From assembly GCF_001949145.1 (NCBI RefSeq), contig NW_019091520.1, positions 1 through 50,640 on the forward strand: a stretch of DNA of 50,640 nucleotides. Direction: 5' to 3'. The stretch's first letter is position 1. Each line of letters begins with the position of its first letter. A model generated the notes under the pieces. It was not told where the DNA came from, made no database searches, and worked only from the letters and a program-made list of their open reading frames with translations. Below, one piece after another: positions 1-20,200 of this stretch. The stretch comes from Acanthaster planci (lineage: Eukaryota > Echinodermata > Asteroidea > Valvatida > Acanthasteridae). A program made the position numbers and the translations under genes.

Positions 1-480
1 GTCTGGGGGTACTTTTTCTGCGCCTCGGCCTGGCGGAGAATTTTCCTTGAATTGGGACACTGCACCCTTTAGCGAGAGTATACTCTCGCTGACCCTCGCT
101 TCGTACTCCAGTCATTCGAGTGCTCAGGCATATGGGTGCACTGAACCAATTCAAGCTGCATTGAAATTAGTATAACATCAACCAAGTTTGGAGCCCATGG
201 CAGGCAACTGAAGTCCCTGAGGCCTCTCAAACAAAAACAATGTGTTGTTTGGTCCTTCAGATTTCATTTGATTTTCAATTTTTAGTAGGTTAACCAATGA
301 ATTTTTTAATTTTCTGCCCAAAACAAACTCACCCCCCAAAAGTGAATGTGCGCCTGGCAGAGAATTTTCCTTGAATTGTGACACTGCACCCGTATACTGT
401 GCATTTCCTATTAACGCGGCAGCTCGCTCGAACTCACCCACAGTGTGTAGTTGAGTCCGCGGGAGCGCGACTCGTACGAA
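1..480. repeat. direct repeat pair in upstream repeat-rich DNA
   Basis: A segment of about 45 bp (around 23-69), containing GGAGAATTTTCCTTGAATTG, recurs with a few changes at about 347-392 in the same orientation. The two copies lie roughly 325 bp apart. No coding sequence is recognised here. The pair could be the ends of an element or a local tandem duplication; an LTR-like origin was considered but there is no supporting internal coding. Confidence 0.55.
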
Positions 481-549
481 GGTCAGCACAGAGAGGCTCG
501 GTTTTGATGCGGATCCATATGCACAGACGGCTCTAATGTGAAATCCATT
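438..549 (-). repeat. dispersed repeat family 1, partial copy 3
   Basis: This fragment matches one end of the elements at 7818-8245 and 21483-21941. Shared blocks include the CACAGAGAG.CTCGGTTT stretch, GATGCGGAT and CTAATGTGAAATCC. It is in the same orientation as the 21.5 kb copy and lacks the other half of the element. Confidence 0.6.
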
Positions 550-655
550 ATATGCTGTTACGTAATATATTGGTGGTGAGAAAGATCAGGGTATGTCTGT
601 TGAAACATGGAGGAATAACGGTTGGACCATAGGTCTACAAGCTGGTACACACCGC

Positions 656-785
656 ACTATGAAAACATACATGTACATGTACACTGTACATGTACACATG
701 TACATTGTACATGTACACATTGTAGATGTGTACATGTACAATGTACGTGTACATTGTACACGTAAAGTACATTGCACATGTATTG
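656..785. repeat. palindromic TACATGTACA / TGTACATTG array
   Basis: About 130 bp built of overlapping self-complementary words (TACATGTACA, TGTACA, ACATTGTACATGT). Both strands therefore read almost alike, and open frames on both strands here are low-complexity artefacts. The same word recurs across the window, most densely in 43.7-50.5 kb. Confidence 0.8.
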
Positions 786-852
786 TGCACACGACCCCTG
801 GGCCACTGGAACGTACCGCACATTGTTTGCTTTTGATGATCCTAACCACAGG

Positions 853-1538
853 TGTCGGGCACTTCGCCCCCTTGACGTCGCCCAACTTCACTTCGCCCCC
901 AACCACTTCGCCCCATTTCCACTTTCGCCCCAGCCTGCGTGCTTAAGTTGATAGTTTGAATTTGGAAGGCATCAGTTGGAAGACCGTGTTGCGTACTGAA
1001 TAGAAACTATACTGAATGAGGAATAAACCGCTATTTTGTTGGTGGCGTGGAAGTGACAATGGATTTGATAGTAAGATTGCAAAAGTTAAAGAAGCAGATA
1101 TTATTCCTTTTAACTTTCATCAAAGTTTCCCCTGGATTTGGATCCCCTCGGCGTATTATTCTCGTCAATAAAGACACTTCAATGTTTGAGTCATTCACGT
1201 TTCGAGTCCAACCAGACGTGACTCGCACTTGAAGGCAGACATGACAACATGGAGTCTGTCCTCGATGTTCACGTGTGACTTAACATTTCAGAGAAAATAT
1301 TAGTATGCATGCTTATTAATTGTAACATGTTACTTTCCAATTGGAAAAATGCCTTGCGATGAAACCTTTAATAGTTGACTGGCAGACGAATCCTTCACGT
1401 TGTAGTCTTTGTCCAGGTTAACAATCATTATAAAAAGTTTACTCCGGGGCGAAGTGGCGACAGGGGCAGGGCAAATGTGAAAATGGGGCGAAATGGGGAT
1501 AGGCTGTGGGCAATGGGGCGAAGTGGTAAGGGGCGACA
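853..1538. mobile_element. non-autonomous element with long inverted arms made of ACTTCGCCCC units
   Basis: The left end (853-935) repeats ACTTCGCCCC-type units. The right end (about 1442-1538) carries the reverse complement GGGGCGAAGTGG several times. The outermost bases are TGTCG on the left and CGACA on the right. The roughly 500 bp interior has no recognisable gene. The family was not identified and no clear target-site duplication was seen. Confidence 0.6.
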
Positions 1539-2210
1539 TTGTTAGAGGCAAAGCGGAAATGGAGAGAAGTGACTGTAAAGCCCGACAACGACGTGCGTCA
1601 TGGAGAAGTATGTCACTGTTGAAGAATGTAAGTACTTACATGTTCCACAAGAAATTATTTGCACCGGTACGTACCCCAGGAGACGTACTTGCATGGGTGC
1701 GAACTGTATTTTGGGGGTTACGATCATTATTTTGAATATAGCTTAAATGTTTTTTACTTGGCTTTAGACTGGATGACTTGTAATGGACTTGGAATGTCGG
1801 TGGATTTGCCTTGCATGGTTACATGTACATGTAGTAGCCTTGTGGGTGCACCACGCACACGTTTATACGCACAGTTGGACTTTGGAAAGTGTATGTGGGA
1901 CTTTCTGTATGTTACAGATGGTAAAGTACGTGACATCAGGCTCTCTGGTATTTTGGCTCTTTCTCAATTTATTGCAACAACGAAACACCAACAGAAGATC
2001 AACAGCGGTACACAATCGACACTGATGCTTTGCATTGGTGTACGTAAAACCATACTGAAATCGGAGGATTCCGTAGTACATGTCAGGGTTAATCCCTTGT
2101 CGTGGCTGCCCAATTCCATAAAACTACAAGCCGAGGATATATGATTCCCTGGCCCTGCCCCCACCACAGCCTAGCCACAATAGTACTAGCTGGGTTACTG
2201 GCCTGTTTTC

Positions 2211-2255
2211 TACCCCCCCCCACCCCACATACACACCACACCCACACCCTAATAA
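2211..2255. repeat. C-rich / CA-rich low-complexity tract
   Basis: A run of ten Cs is followed by CACCCCACATACACACCACACCCACACC. It is simple sequence with no coding. Confidence 0.8.
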
Positions 2256-2379
2256 AATAAAAGAAATCTAACTCCATGTCATGCTTGTAAAGTATATTTG
2301 ATGTGCTCTCTGTTCCATTTTCCATTTCCATAGAACAGCCATTTTTAAATTAGTTCCCTGAGCGTAAAATTGCTGGAGA

Positions 2380-3480
2380 GGTTTCTTTTTGTCACGATGC
2401 CATGGTGGACGATTCTGTAATCCTTCCATCCACGTGCGTCAGGAATTTGGGATCATGGTTTGATTTAGAAATGACAATGGACACCCACATCACTGACGCT
2501 TGTTGTGCAGCATTTGGCCGCCTTCACAATCTTAGGCGCATCAGTTAAATTCCTCTCTCCCGATTCGCTTTCAGTGTTAATTCACGCATTTGTGACCAGC
2601 CGTCCGGACTTTTGTAACAGTCTTTTGTATGGTTTGACGGCAGCACAGATAAGAGATTACAGCGAGTCCAGAATACTGCTGCTAGACTTCTTACAAATAC
2701 ACCCAAGTTTCAACTCATATCACCAATATTGTATCATCTTCACTGGTTACCCGTTATGTACAGGATTAACTGTAATAAATAAAATAAATCATCCTGTTAA
2801 CATACAAAGCCATCCAAGGTCTTGCTACTAGATACTTAATGAATCTTGTCATCATTAAAAAGGATTCTAGATATCATCTCAGGTCAGCAAGCAACGGTCC
2901 TTTATTAAGTTACCCTAATGGTAAAATGCTGCCCACACGTGGTGACAGGGCATTTTCAATGGTTGCTCCTAAATTATGGAATGCCTTGCCTTGGCATATA
3001 CATGTACGTTGGGTGCAAAGCCTTGCTGTTTTTGAATATAAAGTGAAAACTTACCTTTTTAATATTGCATCTGTAGAGTGATATATTGCACGGCCAGATT
3101 CGTGATTTTATCAATTTTATCTAGTAGGGTTATTATTATTTTCCATTTTAACGTAGGTTTAGCTGTGATTTGTTATTTTAGTGTCACCGTGTCTGGTATA
3201 GTTACTTTTCTTTTATCGCAGGTAGGGTTAGAGGCGTCTGTCCCCGGGAAAGATCGATCAATCACCGATTCTCCTTGTTAGTGGGGCAGACATCCCCATA
3301 CTGCGGTTTGGGTACCATCACGGTGACATTCATGCATTTATCCTTATTCATATATCCTTATCCTTTCATTTTTTTAAATGCACATAAAAAAATAAATAAT
3401 AAATCGCAGGGTTAACTTGTACTGCGCCGTTGATCATTTTTATGGAAACGGCGCCCTATAAATTTCCAGTTATTATTATT
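2380..3480 (+). mobile_element. 5'-truncated non-LTR retrotransposon, 3' end of reverse transcriptase plus tail
   Basis: Conceptual translation gives the C-terminal part of a CR1/L2/jockey-type reverse transcriptase, broken by frameshifts. About 2425-2500 reads like the thumb start (RNLGSWFD..THITDAC). 2575-2640 contains HAFVTSRPDFCNSLLYGL. A frameshift then leads to LQRVQNTAARLL and a HLHWLPV-like segment. 2839-3081 ends the protein with GDRAFSMVAPKLWNALPWHI and KTYLF. A 400 bp 3' untranslated tail ends in TTATTATTATTT, typical of these elements. There is no endonuclease or ORF1, so this is a dead 5'-truncated copy. The clade within CR1/L2-like elements is an inference. Confidence 0.88.
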
Positions 3481-6400
3481 TAAAGTCAAAAACGGGGTGA
3501 ATGGCAAACATTGAAGCGATACCGAACTTATACACGCTGTTTCGTCACAGGTAACAGTTTAGATCGAGTTGTTGCTGACTCGGACTCGGGCTACTAGCTG
3601 ACAGACTCTCGTTCCAATTTTTGACCAGACACTTTACTTGCGGGAAAATAAGAACAGCCTGCATATCATGATAACCTTTGCTCAGATCTATTCAGTAGAA
3701 CTCATTATACATGTTATACGATACCCGAGCAAATTCCAAAGCTTGAAGTCTCTTAGAGCATTTTGAAGCCTCTATTTGTTTATCCTTCTTTTTTTTTTCC
3801 TTTTCCAGTTGACATAACTTTTCATGAGATTGTTTTTTAATCATGATGGTACCACTATTTCTACAGACTCGGATTTTATAAAGCTGTATACCAGAGGCTG
3901 CATCTCCATGAAAAAAGCTTTAAAGATGCTATTTAGCACTTTGTAGTTACTATACATATTAGTCCCCGATTCCTCACTTAAATGTGGGGGAACCTACATG
4001 TATCTCTTTCAAACTGTAACCGTAGGGGAAAGGCTACAATAAAGTTGAGTCAATGACCAAGTTCTTTCTTACGAAAGACAAAATGATTTATTCTGCTCTC
4101 CGTCACAAGGGATATGTAAGTTCGTATACTGTACAATATTTTTTCTGCAACTCTCACAAAAATAAACGATAACCTTATTTACTGCCTTATCTGTATATGT
4201 AAGACATAAAACAGAAAACTTCNGTTGGGCTCTTCGTTACATCCACTACATACAATTCATGACTTGGGTAAACTCATTGCTATTAATGTTACAGATGTAG
4301 GCGTATAATTGAAAGGATTATTTGTATTCAGGCCGGGGATTACTCAAGCAATCAAGCCAAGTGCTCCAGTTAAAATATTCAGTGTTTTTCAATAATTTTT
4401 TTCTCCTGAAACACATGTTTAGGAGAACATATTACACCTTTTGTAAAGCATGCAGTTTATAATATGATTCCTCAAATTCTCCATTGCTATGAATATTTGA
4501 CCCAAATTAATTAACAGATCCAATCAATGACTCTTTAAAGGTTTGGATAGAAAGAAAATTAAGATTTAGAAATAAAGGATAATAAATCTTCAGAATTTAA
4601 AACCATATCGACCGCGCTAAATTATCTTTAATGCATGTCAGAACTTTGGCCCTAATGCAAGAATCAAGACTGCTGAGAGAATGTATACGTGTAATGCTCA
4701 AGGTTTGAAGTACAAGATAAAAACTACAGTGCATGTTCTACATGATACGAGGATGGAGGCTGCTAAACCCAAACGACGAAACCACTCGAGGAGTTTGTCC
4801 CGTGCATCAAACAAATTCACGACAGTCGACAATGTAAAGGAACAATTTAACAAACGCTAGCATGGTGTTGAAGTCATCGACGAAGGTGGCCCCCACACCG
4901 TACCTCATGCCTCTCCAGCCAAAAATTAAAATCATACATATACATGTATGCCTTCGCTCCATTGGAATTGCGTGGAGACGCGCAGACAATAGACCTAGCC
5001 GTAGCTCTTGCAGCCCGTTTTGGACACGGCCTATAAAATGCACATGCCACACAACGAATAACAACGGCGCAGCAGCATGGAGGCATCCGGGGATTTTTGA
5101 GAATCAGTTTTTGCTAATTAGTTCACCCTGCGCAGAGTGAGTGGCCTCTTTTGTCGAGTCCACTGGAGCTAATTAACGTGTAATTTTTTTCCCTCCAAAA
5201 GATGGCCTCCCCAGCCAGAAAAAATAAAAAATCCAGCCGGCCTCCAGGCAGCCTCCAGCCAACTCCCATAGGACTGTGTGCTAAGTGGCCCCTTGTGTAC
5301 AATGTAATGGATTATTTACAAAACAGTGCCTGGGGCAGACTGTTGAATGTTCGTTATCAGTGACAGCTGTCTGGAACTTGTTAGAGGCCTCTTTCGGCTG
5401 TCTTTGAAGTGTTATTTTGGTTGGGGTGTTGTTGTGGTGGTGTAGCTTGGCTGGCGTGTGGCGAGCCCCCCCCCCATCGGGATAGCCTGGGAAAATGGCT
5501 CCCCCCACGGTACTGTGATGTACTTAGGAGCTGTAGAGGCTAGGGGATAACCACTGAAGCATTTATATACCTTAAGGACGGACTCAGGGATCTGAAACCC
5601 TGAGGAATGATACGGACTCGCTCGGCGAGGCCGCTCCAGAGACCGCGTAAAAAATTCATACCGCGTCCCAGGGTTAAGAAAAGAATATACGGCTAACTGC
5701 AATCACCGTCCAACTAAACCTACCTCTTTTCATGCCAAACAGCCTGGTTTTGTCACCATACAGGTTGGGGTATTGTATTACATGTAGTTGTTATTGCCTA
5801 GTGTGTTGCGGCGTACACTTTTCTTCATTGCGTTTTTTGTGCTATAATTTCCAAACCCCTCAGCCAAATCTTGTACTTATTATTGATCGTTACTTTTGGT
5901 TGACAATTCTATTTATTTTTGAATACATGAATGTGAACTACACTTTGCTTTCAAATTGTTCTATTACAAGGATGTGGAATCGTGTGCTCAACTCAAAAGA
6001 CAGGAAGAAATGTTTGGGTTTTCAGTCATGCAACAAATGCTATTTCAGATCAGCAGTTGGGACACCCCCAACACCCCCCATACCTTTAAAAAATATTTCG
6101 GGCCCAATTTATTATTTACAGGGCCAGGGTACAAAGGACATCCACGTGTGAGATTAAAACCGTTTAGAACTAAATCTATGTTCAGAAATATGATAACAAC
6201 AGGATTATAAGACCTGTTCACAAAATCCACACGTTCAGCCGCAATGAGGAAGGGATTCCTGACATGCAGGGTTACGAACGCGCTCCATGCAGCAAGGGAA
6301 CCACGGGAATGCAAGATTTAGTCGAAGATTCTCTCAGAAACCTTGATTCCTGCATTTAAGTTCTGACATGTATTAGGGATAATCATATACGATCGATGTG

Positions 6401-6943
6401 GTCGTAAACTTTGAGGATTTATTTTCCTCTATAATTGGTTGCTGTTTGCAAAATGCAACTATTATGTGACAACGATATTACCGTGCTGTATGATTCTACC
6501 ACGGATGTCGCTGTGAACAGGAGGGCAACGCTGACAAAGCGCACGCAGTGAATTCATATGAACATGTAACTTGTGGTGTCGCTATTTACAATACAAACTT
6601 AGGCGCAAAGTACCAGCTGGATTGAGCGCATACAATGTGCAATAGCGTGCTATGATTTAATCATATCTTAATATAAATGTATGCGTAAGTGCCAGGCAGC
6701 GTACGGTTTGGCTGGTCACAAAACATTCCCACACATTCAGCTACTCGTATCCGAGGTAAAATCTGTTTAAATCTTGCTTGGAGATGGATGATTAACGACA
6801 ATAATTGGCTGCTTTACATAAAAATCAGTATTTGCGTCGGTGGGGCCCAAGTGTGGCCTTGTTGATGAAACAGCATGGTAGCGCAGTCTTTTTTTGAATC
6901 TATCCTGTTTTTCTCCCTTTCAAATGCACGTCTGTTGTTGCAG
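3481..6943. other. intergenic / upstream region, no gene recognised
   Basis: AT-rich sequence with one ambiguous base at 4223. There are C-rich runs (5467-5477) and no convincing exon. Open frames at 4860-5140 and 5730-6210 have no recognisable motifs. The missing first coding exon of the sulfotransferase probably lies here or further upstream, but it is too short to pick out. Confidence 0.5.
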
Positions 6944-13978
<7,035 letters not shown>

Positions 13979-14125
13979 CCAATCAGGTGCTTAGATCGCC
14001 TGCTTTTACCATATTCACTGACCATGAAATAGCATAATATAAGTATTCAAATCAATCATATTCAGCTCCTCAGTGGTGTAAATTGATGTTGGCGAGTGAG
14101 AGGAAGAAAGACTGGTGATGAGGGT

Positions 14126-14199
14126 NNNNNNNNNNNNNNNNNNNNNNNNNNNNNNNNNNNNNNNNNNNNNNNNNNNNNNNNNNNNNNNNNNNNNNNNNN
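14126..14199. other. assembly gap (74 Ns)
   Basis: Run of undetermined bases; nothing can be said about its content. Confidence 0.99.
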
Positions 14200-14339
14200 T
14201 AGAATTCTTGTGTCACCGTCACGAGTGTCCCTCATACAGGATCCATGTATTTTTCAATGCTCTGAAATGTCCTAGTATTATCGGTCTGTACAGTATCATA
14301 CTAAGGTTGCACGATGAATGTCCAATCTATGTATGTTTT

Positions 14340-14512
14340 AGGGGTGCGTTGCGAACACGATGCGTTCGTGCGTTTCACTTTCACAAATAGAAAAATCGAC
14401 TCAATTGACACAACAGACGTGTGCGTTGCGATCGCCCGTCAAAATCGCCCCGTGAGGGATTTCGATGGATACGCAACGCTTGGCGCAAGTATTGGCATGC
14501 ATATGGTCACTT
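14340..14512 (+). repeat. dispersed repeat family 2, copy 1
   Basis: Shares TGCGTTTCACTTTCAC, TGCGTTGCG, CGTCAAAATCGCCCC and ACGCAACGCTTGGCGCAAGT with the reverse complement of 19218-19385. The end GCAACGCTTGGCGCAAG also recurs in a third copy near 41550. No coding. Confidence 0.7.
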
Positions 14513-17233
14513 GGGGGAAATTCCCATAAGAACGTGCACAAACTTTACTGTCCCATGATTAAATATTCCCTAATCTGATTTGAACCAAACTTAGTCTGTT
14601 TTCAATTTAGACCCTCATCTATCATCTCTCAGAATTTGGACTATAAAATTCGGGCTCCTTCTGGTAGCTGGGTCATTAAGCATACATTGAAATGTCTTCC
14701 TAATGACCGATGCCTCCCTAAGGTCGAACAATTTACCACAAAATGTCTCCCTAATGACCCATTTGTAAATATATCAATCTTTAGTTTATTGCACAGGAGT
14801 GATTATTATATTATTAATATGATTATTTTTTCTTGTTACAAAAAACTGGGGCGGGTTGCGGATGACCCTATATGACCACCCCGCCCATTCCAACTGCGGG
14901 GGGGGGTATACCCCCATCCCCTGGGATTCACAACCAGCTACTCCGAAATACCCCCCCCATTATGTAATTTTGATATTACTCGGATTGATTCTCGTTGCTG
15001 TTACTAGATATAAAACATAAGGTTCAGAAAATCGATTTTACTACGGAAACGTTCTTTCAGAAACAAATAAAAAGCGTACAATTATGGTATAATTTTGTAT
15101 TTTTCTGGCCACCCAAAGAGTAAGTTACGTCCATTCCTAATCATTTTACTGAAACATGTATTTAGTAAAAGGGCTATTAACTAGATACACTTGCTTGAAG
15201 GGCCTTGTTTAGAATGAGAAACGAGTTTTTTGGAGGACGCACGATTAATCAAACTGAAACTATCATCTCGTGTTGTTGGGTAACTGTAATATTAGCTCCT
15301 ATTTTAAAGTTCACTTAAGATCAACATGACATTTAACCCGTGCGTTTACAGTAATACAATGACTGTTGTGATATTTCGGGCCTATCGAGTTTGGGACTGG
15401 CTTGCAAGATTCACTGGGAAAGACTCAAGCGTTTCCTGTATCAGTTGCATTGTCTCAATCTATTTCAATAACTTGCCCGCAAGTCCTTTGAGTTCAATAC
15501 ACTCCATACAGGTCCAAACGCGCGCACTCAGCTGCATGGAACTGCCCAAAGCAACCAGCAGCGAAGGGCTTGTCAAAGAGCATGGCATTTGACTGTTTAA
15601 GCCGTTCTGATTTACATAATTCTGTGCAAGTTAATCAAACCTTAATTGTATTTTATAAAGTGAGTGTTTCGTTTGGTTTTGTTCAGTTTTACTTGTATTT
15701 CCTTTTATTTGTTTTCAATTTCTACTGGTGCGTAACGTACTCCCATGTGTACGATTTCAAAGAGAAGAATATACCAAATCATCTTGAGGTTTATCTTCAG
15801 TGAAAATTTATTTTGTGTTTATGGATCTTGCAAAGATTTTTGTCTCGACCACAAGCGATGTGTGAGACCACAAGGAGGATGACCTGGAAGATAAAACTTT
15901 GAAACAATGTAAAGCACAGTAGGCACTTTAGCAATGGATCGTTCTTCTAGTCGGCGCACTTGATCGCTGTGGCTCGATATAATGATACCAATTTTAGTTT
16001 GAATTTAGTAAATTCATATACAACCTGAGGAATCAAGCGTTAGACTATATAGTCTATCGCCACTGCTATGCCACAAAAACTTACGCCATGCATTTTGGTT
16101 TTTATTGTATCCCAAGCCCTGGTTTCTAAATCATCACCTCAAAAATTCTTCGACATTAATTATCGTTCCTGTCCAATTTGGGATTTCGGGTACACTTTGA
16201 CTCCATCATGTCCATTGTTCAACAATTAAACAACAACAATTCTTCATATTAGATAACTATTTTGATGTCATTATTGCTGAAATGGAGCCGCATTAAACCT
16301 TAGAAGGTACCTAAAGCGAAAGAAGCGTGAAATCAAAGAAAATCCACGAAATTTGAAGAAAGACACCATATTCAAAGAGAGATACGAAACGGAGATTTGG
16401 GAAAACCCTGGACACGTGATATAATTAGAATAGCCTGATATAAGTTACAAAATCCCGCAGATCAGTGATATTATTGAGTGTGGTGTGGTTGGTTTTAATG
16501 TAAATGTCTCGACAATAGATTTTTTGAATATTAAATAAAGTAACAAACAACTTCATCAAAGGCTCAGCAAAAGTGGTATAAGGTGCCCCGATAAAATGTG
16601 GACGTTTACTTGCTTCTGTTTTTAGAAAGGCTTACATAAACCTTTAAATCCACTACTTTTCCCAAAATCAACATTTTTCCCAAGATAAAATTGGAGTAGA
16701 AAGATTTACAGCAAGACGTCAGAATCATTATCCATTTCAGACAGAAAATGGTTCCATTGCTTCCAACTGTATAGATCAAGCAAATCAAATTTTGCAGAAT
16801 CAATTTTATTGAAACCGTTTCTTAACAGGAAAAAGAGTGTCGTTCAAAACAAGCTGACTTTTGTCTTTGTTACAGCGATACAAGAGATTTCTGCCTTCAT
16901 ATAGTATCAGCAAAAATTTTGACATTTGGTCGCCATGATAAAGATGCTTATATAAGAACAAGGAAATGAAGTGTTGTTTTACCGAGCCACGCTAAATCCT
17001 CTTTCCTGTTGTGAAAACATTAGAGCAATACTCTAATTTCCAAAAGATTAAATTGACATTGTTGTTGCTTGCATGATATTTGACCCGTACAGCTGAGATG
17101 TTCATAGGGTTTTCAGGCTGCCTGGAATTCGTATTGCCTTAGGCAAATTCAGCTGAAGCACGTCAGACAAACTAAGAACCTGACTACGGTAGGTTTGACT
17201 CGTACGACTTTAGAAATTTATTCATGGAGCGAG

Positions 17234-17291
17234 ATGGAACTCCCAGCGTTTACGTTGTCCCTCGTGTTTGCATCATTGTTTTTTTCTCAAG
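17234..17291 (+). CDS. MAM-Ig gene, signal-peptide exon
   Basis: The ATG at 17234 opens MELPAFTLSLVFASLFFSQ, a hydrophobic secretion signal of about 19 residues, ending at donor CAAG|GTAAGC in phase 1. An ATG ten bases upstream (17224) is in another frame and gives no signal peptide, so 17234 was preferred. Confidence 0.8.
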
Positions 17292-20200
17292 GTAAGCGAA
17301 GCAGTCGATTCCATCATGCGTACAGTTCTTAAGCACATTGCCAATAGTTAAAATGTGACCACGCAAATTTAAATTGCCCATCAACTTGACCAGGATGAGA
17401 CAACTTCATGTATGATGACCTTTGAGTAAGTGTGGCAAGTTTCGCTGTGGGGCAAAATATTGACGATCTTAATTTTGGGGGATTTTTTGCGCTGCACGAC
17501 ATGTATTATGACCATTAGACCACCAAGCTTGCCGGTTTGGGCTGGTTGGTTTTAGTCAGATGTAACAGCGGGTATCGCTAACAACTATTTCCAAGGATGG
17601 GTTTGCGCCGGGGAGACTTTAATTAATTTTTTGGATTTTTTCCCTTGCCGGACAGATATTATAACACTGTATATTAAGTCTTGTTGAAGGCTTGTAGAAA
17701 AAAACACAAGCTTACTCGGGTAAGACTCAAACGAGACGTCTCCACTAGCAAGCAGGAGGTCGTGGGTTCCAGTCCCACCCAAGTACGCTTGCGGTTTTTC
17801 TCACAATCCTTTGGGGTAAACATTGAGTATGCAGTCTCATAATACACATTGGGCTGGGCAAAAAAAATCCAAAAATTAATTAGCATTGACGAGCTTTTAA
17901 AATGCGTTGCTGTTCCTCACCTATCATCCTACTTTGAGACATCGATTGGTATTGTTTGCATTTTTGCGTTTCGTTTATACTGATCTGAAGCTTGCTGGAC
18001 GGCTGGCTGGCTTCATTTTAAACAGGATGAATTCTCTTTGTGATAGTTTTCAAAAATGCCGCTTTTAAAGTAGGGAAGGCTACGGGGTTTAATTCTTGTA
18101 AGTCGAAGGGCAATTTATAATGCCCAGTAGTATTCTTTCTTCCATACGAAATACAGCACACAACTTTAAATAATAAATTTCAATTTTCTGTTTTTGTGTT
18201 GTTTTTCCTAGGTCATGGGAGTCTGTGTACCTTCCAATCAGGACTTTGCCAATGGACACAGTCAAGCAGTGATAACTACGATTGGGACCGACATAGAGGT
18301 CCAACGCCATCGTCGAATACTGGACCCATGTATGATAAGACATATGGCGGTAGGATTTTTAAAGTATTACCTGCTTTTTGAAGAAAAGCTGTTGCAGTAG
18401 CTTCATTCATAAATTAAAAATGACACGCTGGCCTTCTAAGTCCAACCATAACTGAACACCAGTTATGAAAACTGTATGGAAGAGCTGACTAGTAAGGTGC
18501 TCTTTTAACTGCCATTCAGTGTATAAGCTTCGTCCAGGGAACTTCAAAACGCAAATTAAACGCAAATCTCTAACACTCTTCAAACATTTTGACACGTTTA
18601 TCAATAAACACATACCACATGTTTATTTGCCTAGCACCTGTCTCAAATGTCGCGCGGTATAACTGAACGTATTTTCTAAGCACGGTGTTTATGTTTGGTG
18701 TGATAATCAAGTGATAATCCACTCTACATCCATGTAAATATGTATTATATAATCTGCCTAACTTAACCACTTACAAAATGAGATTTCAATTTCATCGGCA
18801 CTCAAGAGTATTGGTGAAAAGTAATGGAATTCACGTTATAAACAGACGTTTTATGTCCCGAACTCTTTATATGTTAAACACGTTCACGTCTAAGCGCACC
18901 GCTTGTTCAATTGTGTGTTTAGTTTATAAACACGTCAAAAGATCTTGGGTTTCATAGTGTATTAAAGTATAAAACAAACACCAAGAAAAAGGGAACAACA
19001 TGACAGCGTTGTTACCGAGTCATTTTTCCCAAATCAAGTCACAAGTTAATTATTGCCAAGTCAGGCTTTCCTAAGTCACAGTTGTTATATAGGCCTATGG
19101 GGGTACGTAGTAGTTCTTTCCCAACCGTTTAAAGACATTTGTTCCGCCCGTATGTGTGCTGTTAAAAGAAAAATCTCTGTGCTAAATGGCAAAATGATAC
19201 GTTAAACGTGCCTTTCCATATGCGTGTCAAAACTTGCGCCAAGCGTTGCGAATCCGTCAATATCGCTCCAGGGGCGATTTTGACGGCAAAACGCAACACA
19301 CATGTTATGTAAATGGAGTCCAATTTTATGTCCGTGAAAGTGGAAGTGAAACGCATTACCGCATCATTTACGTTACGAACTCAAAACACGTACATGTGGA
19401 GGGGCGCCTTAAGAATACGAACGCCTCGAGGTCGCAGCTTGTGGCATGCACGCACGGGCCCAGCTGCGCAACGCACGGACAACCATGCAACTTGCTTTCG
19501 CACTAGGTAGCCTACATTAAAAAGGTTGGCGTTGAATGAGCGCTCTTTTTTTTAACCAACTTGTGACAACACCCAAAGGTTTGTGTTGATTGTTTTTAAC
19601 ACTAGTTTGTCGCAAAGTCAAATTCAGTCAAATTGCAAGTAGTGTTATCTCAATTCAAGTCAAGTCTAAGTCATTTTAATCCAAGTCAAGTCTCAAGTAA
19701 AAAAAAAGAAATCGCGACTTTAGAGCGACTCGAGTATGAGTCAGCTACTTGGGTTAATTACACTTATCGGTTTTGATTGTGCAGCTGCATGAAGATCTAT
19801 TTGGTTCTATATAATTAAGTATAATTATATTTATGATACAAGTTTCTATTTGGACCTTTTAATTTTATGAGGAGAATCTGGGGGCAATTGAGTTATGTTC
19901 GATAAGAAGACAAAGTATATATTCTCAAACAATTTGACATTGACTACAATTTGCAAACTCTGGCTACACTCTCTGTGTGCTAAAATACGCTAGTTTTTCT
20001 TTTAGCCCCCGGCCCCTGCAAACTTATGGGAGTGATATTATATTTCATTGAAGGAAATTCGTCACTTGGGGTCACAGCTAACGACGCGCAAAGCATTGTG
20101 GGTACATTTCTGCCAGGCGCGTGAGGTCGCTCAATGCGTTACACAGGCGGCGGTGACCAGTTCATTTTTGTTTCTTTTTATTCCTTATTGCTAAAAACAT

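Larger units (their letters stand above)
13979..17233. other. intergenic region between sulfotransferase and MAM-Ig gene
   Basis: Holds the assembly gap (14126-14199), a family 2 repeat copy (14340-14512), G/C runs (14900-14910, 14949-14957) and AT-rich DNA. No exon was recognised. The promoter of the MAM-Ig gene should lie in its 3' part, but no clear TATA box was identified. Confidence 0.6.

Noticed and set aside
593-946. Long overlapping open frames on both strands
   Set aside because: They come from palindromic TACATGTACA sequence and the start of the TTCGCCCC element; the proteins are low-complexity.
1659-2144. 161-codon open frame
   Set aside because: No recognisable domain, no splice context, unremarkable composition.
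17715-17790. Functional tRNA gene
   Set aside because: Only a B-box/T-arm-like part is visible; no acceptor stem or anticodon arm could be drawn.
19218-19510. Open frames in the 19.2-19.5 kb CpG-rich stretch
   Set aside because: They fall in repeat family 2, which also occurs elsewhere in broken frames.
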